64,000 nucleotides of DNA from Arcuatula senhousia. Its lineage: Eukaryota; Mollusca; Bivalvia; Mytilida; Mytilidae. The stretch's first letter is position 1. Each line of letters begins with the position of its first letter. The notes beneath the pieces were generated by a model. It had not been told where the DNA came from. It did no database searches and saw only the letters and a program-made list of their open reading frames with translations. Positions 21,899 to 35,372 of this stretch are shown here, one piece after another. The stretch covers positions 5,518,001 through 5,582,000 of the forward strand of contig OZ020311.1 in NCBI GenBank assembly GCA_963971305.1. Reading direction: 5' to 3'. The position numbers and the translations under genes are program-made.

Positions 21899-23033
21899 TC
21901 TCGCCTGCGACAAATAGTCGCGGAAGGCGAGACATAGGTATTACTTTACGGCGACGGCGGCGGCGTCGTAAACTTTTTAGTAAGACTTTTGTGGACGATG
22001 AATTGCTTGAAAAGTATAATAGCTAGGCATCTGATATTTAGTATACAGACAGATCAGGTTATGATCTACACAACTGTCACCATGCCATGTGACCCTGACC
22101 CCATTTTCACGCTCCAGTGACTCTGTGAACTTAGGTCTTTTTTCAGGCCGTAAACTTTTTTGTAAGACTTTTGTGGACAATGAATTGCTGGAAAAGTATA
22201 TTAGCTAGGCAGCTGATATTTGGTATACAGACAGTTCAGGTTATGGTCTACGCAACTGTCACCATGTCGTGTAACCCTGACCCCATTTTCATGCTTCAGT
22301 GACTCTGTGAACTTAGGTCTTTTTTCAGGCCGTAAACATTTTTGTAAGACTTTTGTGGACGATGAATTCCTGGAAAAGTATATTAGCTAGGCATCTGATA
22401 TTTGGTTTACAGACAGTTCAGGTTATGGTCTATGCAACTGTCACCATACCATGTGACCCTGAACCCATTTTCACGCTCGAGTGACTCTGTGAACTTTTTT
22501 CAGGTCGTAAACTTTTTTGTAAGACTTTTGTGGACGATGAATTGCTGGAAAAGTATATTAGCTAGGCATCTGATAGTAGGTATACAGACAGTTTAAGTTA
22601 TGGTCTACGCAACTGTTACCATGCTGCGTGAACCTGACCCCATTTTCACGCTCTAGTGACTCTGTGAACTTAGGTCTTTTTCAGGCTGAAAAACTTTTTT
22701 GTAAGACTTTTGTGGACGATGAATTGCTGGAAAGTTATAATAGCTAGGCATCTGATATTGGGTAAACAGACAGTTGCGGTTATGGACAATGCAACTGTCA
22801 CCATGCCATGTGACCATGACCCCATTTTTACGCTCCAGTGACTCTGTGAACTTAGGTCTTTTTTTTTCAGACAAAGCTTTTTGTAATACTTGTGTGGACA
22901 ATGGATTGATAACTAGGCATCTGTTATTAGTTATACAGACACATTTTGTGTTTATATCAAGAAATGAAAACTTAGGTAGTTGATTTTAGTGATGGTGCCG
23001 GCAGGCGAGACATACTTTTAGTGGCCACACTTG
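21899..23033 (-). mobile_element. Minisatellite-core element, family B, copy 1
   Basis: In - orientation the 5' end is CAAGTGTGGCCAC, followed by GTATGTCTCGCCTGCCGG. The core is about five units of 175-183 bp (starts near 21968, 22150, 22332, 22507 and 22687; marker GTAAGACTTTTGTGGACGAT). Next come a GCC/GTC-rich microsatellite and a 3' hairpin with stem GTCTCGCCT.../...AGGCGAGAC. The hairpin stem repeats the 5' end. It is non-coding. Confidence 0.75.
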
Positions 23034-24095
23034 TATCAATTTAAGAAGAAGAATAACAAATTCAAGATTCAGAAACTGGAACTTTTTCAACATATTTTTA
23101 TAATGTGCATTTTTGTCAATTATTGGGTTGGACATATTCAAATGTTTCCACATACATGTTTTCAAAATATTTTTGTTTTGTTTTACATGTACTTTAAAAA
23201 TATTTTTGTTTTGTTTTAAATGTAATGTACTTTAATAAATTGTTTGTTTTGAGAACTTTTCGTTCGATAATTTTGGGTTTCGATCTTCCAATGTTTTGAT
23301 TCAAATGCTGCTGATGAGAGGTTACTCCTTGTAATATTGATATACATTATAACCAAATTTAACTGTTTAATACCCATTTTTCATGTTTTTGGTATTTGTG
23401 TTTTCAATCTACAATGTATAGAAGTTTGAAATATTTTGGTGAAAATGCATGTACATGTATTAAGATTTACTGTTACCTGAAACAAGCTGCATTTAAACAT
23501 CAAATTTTGAATTCCCATGAGTGATATGAAATAAGATAATTCCATTGAAACTTATTTTTGCTTGCCAACCAAATGATAAGTAAAAATTTTGAATTTTAAA
23601 TCTGATTATTTTGTAGGGTTTATGAAAATATATTTTGGGTCAATTTTTTTGAAGTTGTAATTTAATAAAAGTTCAAATATCTGATATATAGTAAAAGCAC
23701 TTCTCATATAATGGTCAGCAACATGTTGCAAAGTGACCTAATGATTGCAGTGACTTTCAAATTATCAATTGTCCAGCTATCTGCAATGTCAAAAATTTCA
23801 ATTTCTAAAGTACTTTATGGGTTGTCAGTCTGTTCATATTTGTCTTTTAAGTTTATCCTGTTGTATTGGATTAAGAAATGCTTTGAAATCTGTTGTTAAA
23901 CATGTAAATCTTGCTTGGGCTTTCTGGTCCAATGGGAGAGGGGAGGTACGTTTACTTGCATACATGCATGTACTGTCCTTATAAAACTGTATACAAGTAT
24001 GATCGTAAATTTTGTGTTGAGGTTTTGCAACAAACTGGAACTGCCTGTTTATATGGTAAGGGCATCTGTGCCCAAATGGACACTGCTTTCTTTTT
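23034..24095. other. Intergenic stretch, nothing recognised
   Basis: AT-rich sequence with several overlapping short frames. No splice-supported exon or repeat structure was seen. Confidence 0.35.
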
Positions 24096-26895
24096 AGCTC
24101 ACCTGGACCGAAGGTCCATGTGAGCTATTGCCATCACTTGGCGTCCGTTGTCGTCGTCCGTTGCGTCGTCGTCGTTAACTTTTCTTTGAAAATCTTCTCC
24201 TCGGAAACCACTGAAGGGATTGCTTTGAAACTTTGCACACTTCATCTATGGGATGTCCTCTACCAAGATTGCACAAATGGTGACCGCCATCCAAACAACA
24301 TGGCCGCCGTTACTAAAAATAGACCAGGGGGGTCAGACTACTGTTTTTGGCTTGTAAATCAAAAAGTGTAAGAGATAGATGAAATCTGATGCCACACTAC
24401 TGCTTCAGCATCAAAAGCTCTACAAAAGTCTCCATTGAGTCGAAGTTGTCAGATGACCCCTTATAGGAGTTACGGCCCCTTAAAGGTGAAAAATAGCATT
24501 TTTAGCTCACCTGGACCGAAGGTCCATGTGAGCTATTGCCATCACTTGGCGTCCGTCGTCGTCGTCGTCCGTCGTCGTCGTCGTCGTCCGTCGTCGTCGT
24601 TAACTTTTCTTTGAAAATCTTCTCCTCCGAAACCACTGAAGGGATTGCTTTGAAACTTTGCACACTTCATCTATGGGATGTCCTCTACCAAGATTGCACA
24701 AATGGTGACCGCCGTCTAAACAACATGGCCGCCGTTACTAAAAATAGACCATGGGGGTCAGACTACTGTTTTTGGCTTGTAAATCAAAAAGTATAAGAGA
24801 TAGATGAAATCTGATGCCACGCTACTGCTTCAGCATCAAAAGCTCTACAAAAGTTCTCATAGAGTCGAAGTTGTCAGATGACCCCTTATAGGAGTTACGG
24901 CCCCTTAAAGGTGAAAAATAGCATTTTTTCATGTCTTTGGCTTATAGAATGAAAACTATGACAGATAGAGAAAAGCTGTTGCTTGCTTAAATGTTCAGCT
25001 CATTTAGCCCTACAAAATTCTCCATAGGGTCGAAGTTGTCAGATGACCCCTTGTAGGGATTACAGCCCCTTAAAGGCGAAAAATAATGTTTTTGGCCTTT
25101 AGAATGAAAACTATTGCAGATAGAGAAAAGCTGTTGCTTGCTTAAATGTTCAGCTCATTTAGCTCTACAAAAGTATTCATAGGGTCGAAGTTGTCAGATG
25201 ACCCTTTATAGGGGTTTCAGCCCCTTAAAGGCGAAAAATAGTGTTTTTGGCCTATAGAATGAAATCTATTGCAGATAGAGGAAAGCTGTTGCTTGCTTAA
25301 ATGTTCAGCTTATACAGCTCTACAAAAGTCTCCATAGGATCGAAGTTGTCAGATGACTCCTTATAGGAGTTACAGCCCCTTAAAGGCGAAAAATAGTGTT
25401 TTTGGCCTATAGAATGAAAACTATTGCAGATAGAGAAAAGCTGTTGCTTGTTTAAATGTTCAGCTTATATAGCTCTTTAAAAGTCTCCATAGGGTCAAAG
25501 TTGTCAGATGACCCCTTATAGGGGTTACAGCCCCTTAAAGGTGAAAAATAGTGTTTTTGGCCTATAGAATGAAAACTATTGCAGATAGAGGAAAGCTGTT
25601 GCTTGCTTAAATGTTCAGCTCATTTAGCTCTACAAAAGTCTCCATAGGGTTGAAGTTGTCAGATGACCCCTTGTAGGGATTACAGCCCCTTAAAGGCGAA
25701 AAATAATGTTTTTGGCCTATAGAATGAAAACTATTGCAGATAGAGAAAAGCTGTTGCTTGCTTAAATGTTCAGCTCATTTAGCTCTACAAAAGTATTCAT
25801 AGGGTTGACATCCAGACCAGGTGAGCGATTCAGGCTCCTGGGAGCCTCTTGTTTCATGTTTTTGGCTTCTAAAATGAAAACTTATACAGATAGAAAAAAG
25901 CTGTTGCTTGCTTTAATGTTCAGCTCAATTAGCTCTACAAAAGTGTCCATAGGGTCGAAGTTGTCAGATGACCCTTTATAGGGGTTATAGTCCCTTAAAG
26001 GCAAAAATTCGTGTTATGGTCTGTAGAATGAAAACTATTGCAGATAGAGAAAAGCTGTTGCTTGCTTTAATGTTCAGCTCAATTAGCTCTACAAAAGTCT
26101 CCATAAGGTCGAAGTTGTCAGATGACTCCATATAGGGGTTACAGCCCCTTAAAGGTGAAAAATAGTGTTTTTGGCCAATAGAATGAAAACTATTGCAGAT
26201 AGAGAAAAGCTTTTGCTTGCTTAAATGTTCAGCTCAATTAGCTCTACAAAAGTCTCCATAAGGTCAAAGTTGTCAGATGACCCTTTATAGGGGTTACAGC
26301 CCTTTAAAGGTGAAAAATAGTGTTTTTGGCCAATAGAATGAAAACTATTGCAGATAGAGAAAAGCTTTTGCTTGCTTAAATGTTCAGCTCAATTAGCTCT
26401 ACAAAAGTCTCCATAAGGTCAAAGTTGTCAGATGACCCCTTATAGGGGTTACAGCACCTTAAAGGCAAAAAATAGTGTTTTTGGCCTATAGAATGAAAAC
26501 TATTTCAGATAGAGAAAAGCTGTTGCTTGCTTAAATGTTCAGCTCAATTAGCTCTATAAAAGCATTCATTGGCTTATATAATGAAAACTATAGTAGAAAA
26601 AGAAAATTGGTTGCTTGCTTTAAATGTTCAGTTCATTAAGCTCAACAAAAGCATTCATTGGCTTATATAATGAAAACTATAGTAGAAAAAGAAAATTGGT
26701 TGCTTGCTTTAAATGTTCAGTTCATTAAGCTCTCAACAAAGGTCTCTATAGATTTTGGCCTACAGAATGAAAACTATTGCTGAAAGAGAAAAAGCTGTTG
26801 TTTGCTTAAATGTTCAGCTTATTTAGCTTAACAAAGTTCTTCATAGGGTTGCCATCAAGACCAGGTGAGCGATTCAGGCTCCTGGGAGCCTCTTG
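24096..26895 (-). mobile_element. Minisatellite-core element, family A, outer copy interrupted by a second copy
   Basis: The + strand left end is the 3' hairpin AGCTCACCTGGACC...GGTCCATGTGAGCT, followed by GGCGTCCGT and a GTC microsatellite. The + strand right end is CCTGGGAGCCTCTTG, the inverse of the 5' end CAAGAGGCTCCCAGG. The core is many units of about 165 bp (marker AGCTCTACAAAAGTCTCCAT). A complete second copy at 24504-25851 splits it. Confidence 0.75.
24504..25851 (-). mobile_element. Family A element nested inside another family A element
   Basis: It has its own hairpin end (AGCTCACCTGGACCGAAGG) at the left and GGAGCCTCTTG at the right. The outer copy reads ...AAAAATAGCATTTTT before it and TTTCATGTTTTTGGC after it. 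In the uninterrupted unit near 24920 these parts are contiguous, so the boundaries are defined to within the T-run. Confidence 0.75.
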
Positions 26896-28440
26896 TTTAA
26901 CTTTTATTCACATTAATGTTAAGGTTCCTTAAATTGGGAGACAAACTTCCTGTTTTCTTTGTCACTGATCATTCCTAAAAAAAAAAAATAATAAAAAAAC
27001 AAACCAAACGAACAATACAAAAATGAAAATTTGGATACCCCCCCCTCCAAAATATGTTTTAGAGTAACATGTATTCTCAGTTACATGTATAAGTTGAGGC
27101 AATTTTAAGACAATTTTACAAGTAGATATTTTATTCATCAAGTTTTATCCTTGTACATGTAGATTTTTTATAAATTCAATATAATAGATAATGAGTTTCT
27201 ATTTTATGGTTAGAAATTTTCTAATAGAAAAATAGTTTTTGTACTTTGTTTATTTTTTATTTGTTTTGTTGTTTGAAGCAGAGAGCTTTTTATTCAAGTT
27301 TGAATGTTTGTATAATGGTGGTAATTTGTATATAGTAAAATTGTTGTTTGGAAATATAATATATATATAAATGAAAATTTTAATTATAAACAATAAAATA
27401 TTCCATAGACTTGTTTTGTATTTATGAATATTCAGTTCAGTGTATGTTTAGGTACACATGGCAGATGAGGACAGTATTGCTCTGACACCTTTTATCAAAG
27501 CAAGAATATGTCCAAAAGACATATGCCCCATGCATGAAGCTAAGGGGCGCCAATGGGGCATGCAAGTGTCAAAAGTCTGAAAAGGCAATGACAAAACCTT
27601 TAAAAACATGAACAAGAACAGCACGAAGAAACACAAAACATAAAAATCTCAACATTTGGGAAAGACAGGAAAAAGGTGGATGGACAGACAAAATGACCTG
27701 AACACTATATGCTCCTACTTTTGTAGATAAAAAATGAGAAACCAAATGGCAATTTTATTTAAGGTTCATATATTTTAAGACTGTATTACCTCTACTTCCT
27801 ATTTACTGATTATGTTCTGACTAAGCAGCATCTCACAGGTTTATTGCTATGGACGGAAAGTAATAACAAAATTGGCAATAACTCATGTATGAATGGTTCT
27901 TGAAATTGATCTGCACTGATGCTAATGTAACTTCAGGGTACTATTACTGCAGCACCATATGGATGATAGGCTATTGAATATTGATCTGTAGTAATGCTTA
28001 TGCAACTGCCTACCAAATATCAATGGTGTATTATTTATAATGCTTAATATTAACACACAAAAAAATAGGTTAACAATGCAAAATCAGTTTAAAATCTCAA
28101 AGTTCTTAGCCAGTGATTGCAGGAGAATACAGTTGAAACACAATTACGGTAAATATGACCTGAACTTGTGGTAATAAAATTTCTTACCAAATGTCAAGGG
28201 TCTGTCATTACAGTTTCATGTTATTAAACAGAGAAAGAAAAAAAAACCATTAACGTTGGCAAAATCAGTATAAAATCTCAATAAATCAGTAGACTGACTG
28301 CAGGGCAATATACATATAGCACTCTTGATTTTAATTCTTCTAATGATAATTCAACTGCATGCCAAATATCAGTGGTGTACCATAACTATTTCACATAAAA
28401 CAAACTTGACAAATGTGGTATTGCCCCTGTGGTCTTAAAA
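26896..28440. other. Intergenic stretch with degenerate repeats
   Basis: AT-rich. The part at 27450-27700 resembles 56385-56640 (shared 'GTCAAAAGTC...AAAAGGCAA' and 'CAAAACC' blocks, dispersed repeat K). The part at 27840-28430 has loosely repeated 'CAGTATAAAATCTCAA' motifs. No gene was seen. Confidence 0.4.
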
Positions 28441-29834
28441 CAAGAGGCTCACAGGAGCCTGAATCGCTCACCTGACACATGTGCCTGAAGTAAAGGTTAT
28501 TAGGCAAAATATATTTGACGTTGAAAGGGTCATAAGATTAATAAGGGGGTCATCTGACAATATGGTGGATCTTCTAAGGTGCTGATCACTTTTGTTCTCA
28601 ATCAAAATCTAAAAAACTGTCACCCTGTTTGAGTTATTAGCAAAAAAATGTAGTTTAACCTAATGTTCTATTTTTAGCCACAGCGGCCATGTTTTACGAC
28701 CAATCAAAAATCCCAACATCAGTTCTATACACCTTAATGCTAATAAACAACTATATCAAGTTTGGTTCCATTTGGACTTAAAGTGTCAGAGGAGTTCATG
28801 TTTTCAATGTAATGAAGAAATGGAAAGGTCCTACAACGTTGACCCTATTACATATTTTGTAGATCTTGATGTGCTTAACAATATGCAATTTAAATTTCTC
28901 AAATATCTTGTATAGTTTTCAAGATATTGAGCTAAACAGGTGCAAAATTTGCAAAAAAAAATCCACAAAAAAGGCAATAACTCCTACATGGGTTGTTGGG
29001 TTTTCTTCAAAATTTCAGAGCTGGAAGATCTTGAGGTGCTGATCACTTTTGTTTTACCATCAAAATTTTAAAATATGTCACCATTTTAGAGTTATTTGCA
29101 AAAAACTGCCATTTACCCCTATGTTCTATTTTTAGCCACAGCGGTCATGTTTTACGACCAATCAAAAATCCCCACACCAGTTCTATACACCTAATGCTAA
29201 TAAACAACTATATCAATTTTGGTTCCATTTGGACTTAAAGTGTCAGAGGAGTTAACGTTTTCAATGTAATGAGGAAATGCTGTTAAAATGCTCAATTTTG
29301 ACATTCTAAGGGCAATAACTCCTAAAAAGAAAGGTCCTACAACGTTGACCCTATTACACATTTTGTAGATCTTGATGTGCTTAACAACATGCAATTTAAA
29401 CTTCTCAAATATCTAGTATAGTTTTCAAGATATTGAGCTAAACAGGTGCAAAATTTGCAAAAAAAACACAAAAAGGGCAATAACTCCTACATGGGATGTT
29501 GGATTTTCTTATAATTTCAGGGTAGGTAGATCTTGAGGTGCTGATCCCTTTAACTTATGCCAAAATTTTGATATCTGTAGCTGTTTTTGAGTTATTTGCA
29601 AAAAACTGCATTTTACCCCTATGTTCTATTTTTAGCCATGGCGGCCATGTTTTAGGACGAATCAAAAATCCCCACATCAGTTCTAAGCACCGAATGCTAA
29701 TGAACAACCATACCAAGTTTGGTTGCAATTGGACTTATGGTGTCAGAGGAGTAAAGGTTTTAAAAAGTTTACGGACGGACGACGGACGCCAAGTGATGAC
29801 AATAGCTCACATGACCCTTCGGGTCAGGTGAGCT
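28441..29834 (+). mobile_element. Minisatellite-core element, family A-like, with a different core
   Basis: The 5' end is CAAGAGGCTCACAGGAGCCT, and the 3' end is GGACGGACGACGGACGCCAA, then a hairpin AGCTCACATGACCC...GGGTCAGGTGAGCT. The core has about three units (marker 'TTTTTAGCCACAGCGG', about 450 bp apart) that differ from the cores at 24096 or 49904. The ends are family A, so the ends and core evolve separately. Confidence 0.7.
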
Positions 29835-30440
29835 AAAAACACCATACCTAAGACATTCATCATAGCAAGACAACAAAACAGCTAGCAGCCTTCAACAAAA
29901 GAAAACAGCATGTAAAACACCAACACTTTGTAGTATTTATGTAATAAATATCCCTGCCCACCTTAAGCCTATCAGATGAAATTTATAAATAGAAGGTGTA
30001 CATCTACATTAAGTTGCAAAAATGTTTGAAAAATGATCGATGGGGTTTTTAAGGAGTGGGTTCTCTTTGTTGTTGAATGGCAAAGTCGTGTCAAGGAATA
30101 CCCCTAAATCCATAAAATTTTATAATAGAAGGTGCATAGCTACATTGTCACAAAAGTTTTGTGAAATTTTCATGAAAATCCATCAAGTGGTTCTGAAGGA
30201 ATTGAGACTAGGAGTTGGATACCCCATGTCCTTATAGCTAAACCCATGGTTTGCTATTGGACAGCCCAAAATCCATCACATTTAATTTGAAATAGATGGT
30301 GCGCACCTATAATATTTTATCACAATAGTGTGGAAATACACATTGAATGGTTGAGGAGATGGGTACCCTCAAGTGAATGTAAAGATGGATGAATGGAACG
30401 TGTCCGGCAAAAACAAAACTAGATGGAGCCCTCCCTGGAA

Positions 30441-30842
30441 GGCATATGTCGCCTGCGGATCTATGTTTGTTCGTCAAACAGGAAGTAGTTATTTTTCGGG
30501 CATATGATTTTCTATGAGATGAAGCTACATACCAAATATCAAGAGGCTGTGGCATGTAGTTGCCTGGAAAACTGCGACGGAAATTTGGCATCTATGTCCA
30601 TTATATATAAAACTTTAAGTATTCGTCAAACAGGAAGTAGCTATTTTTCCGGCATAAAATCGCTTTACACCTTATAGTACTATGTGATGAAGCTACATAC
30701 CAAATATCAAGAAGCTGTGGCATGTAGTTGCCTGGAAAACTGCGACAGAAATTTTTGTGACGCCGCAGGACGACGCAAGACAACAGATGGTGCCAAAGTA
30801 ACTCCTATATGTCGCTTCTGCAACACGTTGCAGGCGACATAA
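30441..30842 (+). mobile_element. Minisatellite-core element, family D
   Basis: The 5' side is CATATGTCGCCTGCGG. There are two core units with 'CAGGAAGTAG' and 'CATACCAAATATCAAGA' (about 165 bp apart), a GACGCCGCAGGACGACGC stretch, and a 3' hairpin TATGTCGCTTCTGCAA...TTGCAGGCGACATA. The hairpin stem repeats the 5' end. Confidence 0.7.
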
Positions 30843-31250
30843 AAAACATTTGTGTTTCCTACTACCCTACCTATTTTGTCATGCCTACCCTGACATTTTT
30901 ATTGCCACTTTTGCTTAAGCACCTTAAAACTTTAATTATAAATTACACATATTTTTTTTTTGTTTTGCCTCACAGAAGGACACCCTACCATAGTATACAA
31001 TGAACAACCCTTTGACTTGTCAAGCAGGAGGTATATTAAGCAACAATAAACATGATAGTAGATAGGAAAAGAAAAATTCAGATCACACCTAATGAAAACA
31101 AGTCCCTTGAAATTGCTTGACAGTTGAGACCCCAATGGCTATATCTGAAATACAACAAATTTGTGATCCAAGAAGATGGAAATTTAGTCTGACCCAGTGA
31201 TGCGTATTTAGTAAACTAAAAATAAAATCATTTCTTGTTTAAACTTTTTC

Positions 31251-31256
31251 TTTATT
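31251..31256 (-). terminator. Possible polyadenylation signal of DUOX
   Basis: AATAAA on the - strand (TTTATT on +), about 230 nt after the DUOX stop codon. It is a plausible signal, but others may be used. Confidence 0.35.
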
Positions 31257-31484
31257 ACACATACTACCTAATTCAATTCACTAGCTGAAAGACATTGGCT
31301 TAAAATTGTAAACTTTCGAAAGTAAAGTAAATACCTTTTAAACATTGTTCATTGATTTGATAAATGCAATGGTTTTGAATCCATAACATGATACACAAAA
31401 GCATATTTTTCCATTCAAAACTGTTCAATAAGCAAATTTTTTTATATACAATTTATATGGCACAAAAAAGCTATTGTAGTTCAA

Positions 31485-34400
31485 TCAAAAGTTCTCATAG
31501 TGGTGCTCAAACTGGGCTTTGGTTGTATTGCTGGCTTCCTTTGTAGCACCTTCAACACCCTTAGTCAGTCCAGGGGGTCCACAGCTGAACACACCAACTT
31601 TTCTTACCTGCAAAAATATTAAAATGCAGTTCAAGGATTTATTTCTATGGTCAAAGGGGCATAAATCCCACTTAAATAGTTGACCAGTCCTCAATTATGA
31701 AGTTGTCCAAGTTTCATTCAGGAACAAACATTACATGTGTATATCAATATCAAAGAAATCGATTAGGGAAATGAAAGCAATAACCAAAGTTTAAAAAGCA
31801 TTTCTTTTCTAGCTTGAAAAAGGGGCAAAGATCAGCTTTTTGAAAAAGTGGCAAAATTTCAAATGATTTCAGATATGAAAAATACATAAACATATGACCA
31901 ATAAGAAATATAATTAATTATATAACATATATTTTGCTAAAACAATGGATTCCTGCTGAACAAAATACCAGTTTTCAGCATACTAACCATGGGATGTGTT
32001 TTATGAACAGCTTGGAACATATTTGTCAGCTGTGGACGGCCAAAGTGTGTTGTAGCTTTCAGCCCTGTAAATAAACTTCTTCCACCAGATAATTTCTGAA
32101 AGTGTTCCTCACATATGTACTGTAAAAAAGAGAAGAAAAAAACTAAAACTGCAAAAATGATTATTTGAGTTATTCCTTAGATTCACCTCAGATTTTATAT
32201 TGGAAAAAAATTACAGCAAGTCAAATTTTCTCCCAAGAGTGCAAAAGCAATAATTTCTTTTTGTACTTCTAAAAGAGGCATGTTTGGGGACATAAAATCT
32301 GGTTTAACCCACAAGTTCTTTTGTAATGCCTGTATCAGGTAAGAACCATTGCGATCTTTTTAATTTTCCCACGATGTCTTTGCATTGTGTTGTCTTTTCT
32401 TCTTGGAATTTGATATACTTTTTTTATTGGAGTTTATCTTAGCCTCATAATGTTACTTTATGAAGAGAGCAATATTATCTTATTTCTATGATTACATACC
32501 AGCATACAAGTTCTCAAATCAAAATTCTGAAAGAACTGTGTGATGAAGATATCAATTGAGACAATCCCTTTCTCGTCTACTTCCTCTACCTCTCGTATGA
32601 TATCCAGCAGCCATTCAAAATGTCGCTGACTTCCTGTCACCCAGATAAAATACAACTGAAATAACAATGTAAACTGATTTCAATTACCATATTACAAAAA
32701 AGGATAGAATTAAAAAGTCATTTGTTCAGAGAACAAATGTGAGGTCTTTCCCTGTCTTATGTTTTCGTTAAGTACTAAAGACATTTGAGTCACTTTGTTT
32801 ATGACAAGATGTTGCCAATTATTGTGATATAGGCTCCAAAATGAAGATTAGGGGGTCCTAGAGTCAGAAAAAGTATGGTTGCTAAGGACTTTTATGTCGG
32901 TTGCTATGGACTAAATGTCACTTCCAGTTGCAAAAACTTACATCTAAACTCAGAAAGTAGTCTTGGTTTAGAATATATATGGTTGCTATGGACTTTTCAT
33001 TAATGTTACCTTCTTGCTAGGGAATGACCTTGACCTATGACCTTTGACCTTTGACTCAAATTGTAGCTCTTTATATACTGATTCATTTAAGTATAAATGT
33101 TTACTATACTATCTGTTATGGTTTTCAAGTTATAGGCAAAAAACGCGTTTCGCGAAACTTGTTTTGGCCGCCATTTTGGAACCGTTCAACCGAATCATGT
33201 ACTGTTTGGGTTCAAATTGTAGGTAATTTAATCTTTTTTCAAATGAACCCTATGTATCATTCACCATCTTTTACGGTTAAAAAGTTATAAACAAAAAATC
33301 ATTTTTAAAATACGAATCAAGGGCGATAACTCAAAAACGACAAGTTTTACACTTTCGCCTCTGAAACACTTTTTGTAGATTTCGACATGGCGAACATTTT
33401 TTCCATGTATTGTCCGCTTCAATTTTGTACGGTTCAAGTGTTATTTCATAAAAACTGTTTACGGTGTCGGCCATTTTGAAAATGGCTGCCTGTAACCATT
33501 CGATTTTGGTCTTAAATTTAAGGACATATGATAACGGTCACAAAAAACCCATATGTTTACTATATTATCTCTGACGGGTTAAAAGTTATAAGCCAAAAAC
33601 ATATAAGCCGAAACGCGTTAAGGGCCATAACTCGAAAACGGTTTGTCGTACAGTGTTCGACCCTAAAAGGTCTAAATGAGACGAGTATTTTTCCGAGTAT
33701 ATTTTTTAGGAGGAGATCTGTGCACAAGGGTTTTCGGTCTGGGGCAGATAACTCCGTTACTAAAAATAGATCGGTTTCGCAGGGTTACTCAAGACATGCC
33801 CTCATAGTGTCGGTTAATGGTATGAAGTTTCGTAATGTTACGTTAAGTATTTCTTCTTTTTTTTTTGTGGCGGAAAAAAAAAAAAAAAATAATAATCATA
33901 AGAAATACAGTAAGGTCTTTCCTTCTGTGGAAGGGAAAGACCTTAATAATCATAAGAAATACAGTAAGGTCTTTCCTTCTGTGGAAGGGAAAGACCTTAA
34001 TTACAAATGTAGCACATTCAAAGGACAAATGTCAGAAATCCAAAGAGCCATCTGAAACAATATAAAACAGCATGAAAAAAACACACAACATTTTAAACAT
34101 AACGCATAGATCAACTTAACTCAATCAGCAAATCAAAATCAAGTTAAAAAAAAAGTTAACCTATGTTCTCTGGAAGAGTAAGCTATCTCAGTTAGTTGCA
34201 ATGCACCAATCTTAATGAAAAACGTTTAAAGAAGAACAGAGAAGATAAATTAGGTGTTTTAATTTTAACTTCCTTGTTGAAATATAACCCTTGAGTCCAT
34301 TTTAGGACAAATAACTTTAAAAAGTGGATTCTTAATTATATCTAAACTGATATTTCCCAGTATAGATAAATGAATTGGCAATGCTGTAAGAAGGAAAATT

Positions 34401-35372
34401 ATTTGTGTTATGTGAGTAAAATTAATGCCAAGTTCAAACTTTGTATACTGTGGTTTCATTAATGTTCATGGGGTACCCATTTATGTGATTTACATTTTTG
34501 GCAGACAAACACAAAAAATAAGAACCCAATAAAGTGAAAATTTTTATAAGTTGTTTCCAGGGCCATTTGCAGACCACTACATAAGAATCCAAAGAAATGT
34601 CTTTTTGGTGGACCCAAAAAATTTATCCCCACGAAAATAAATAAATTTGCAGCATACTTTTCTGCAAACTGTATTGATTTAAATCAAGAATCAGCGGCAA
34701 GCATTATAAATTCTTTGTACCTTCTGACATTTCATCTTGTAAGTACTTCCAATAGTTGCCATGTGAACAAAATCTTTTAAGATGGAGGCGTACGGTGTTA
34801 CACCAATTCCTGCTCCTACCAGTACAGAGACTTCATACTGGTACCAGTCCTGTTGTCCAGCACCATAGGGTCCATCTAAAAATAGCTGAAAGAAAAGATT
34901 TCACATTAGAAATAAGAGATGATTGATAAAAAACACCCCAAAAAAATTAAGTGTGACAGATTGAGACCAGTACTACTTCCACAACTGCACAGAATTCTTT
35001 TTGCATATTCTTCTTTCATCTTTAAATTCATCAAAATCAATCAAGCTGTTTAAAAGCAGTTGGGCTTACAAGATATAACACAAAGGTATATGAAATTCAT
35101 TTAAGTAAAATATTAGAAGGATTTTCTAATGGTATCACTAACTTTTGGATATGGTCCATCTTTCAAGTTTTCAGGATCAAACAGGTTCCTGATATTCCAT
35201 GTCCAGGGTCCCAGGGCCCTTATGTGGAGGGACAGGTTATCCTCGTGTGGGGCTGACGTTACCGTGAAAGGGTGGTACTCATTCCTCCCATTGGCGGTGC
35301 AGGCTATTCTTACCCACTGACCTGACTTGTATTCAAACTTTGATGGGCGTTTAAACTCGATAAATGTGATAT
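31485..35372 (-). CDS. DUOX: DUOX exons for the FAD/NADPH-binding dehydrogenase domain and C-terminus
   Basis: Five exons encode this domain. The FAD-site motif HPFTVTSAP lies in exon 35143-35372. NADPH-site motifs DGPYGAG and [16 protein letters not shown] lie in exon 34721-34885. [18 protein letters not shown] is in exon 32500-32655 and THFGRPQL in exon 31988-32119. [10 protein letters not shown] and the family-typical ending FEHHYENF before TGA are in exon 31485-31607. No catalytic residue appears missing. Confidence 0.96.

Noticed and set aside
23711..24123. Cluster of overlapping 60-70-codon frames on the + strand
   Set aside because: No domain, splice support or coding composition; the frames overlap in different phases.
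33528..34055. 175-codon + strand frame with a Lys/Asn-rich end
   Set aside because: It runs through the family G element including its duplicated hairpin, antisense to DUOX, with no recognisable domain.
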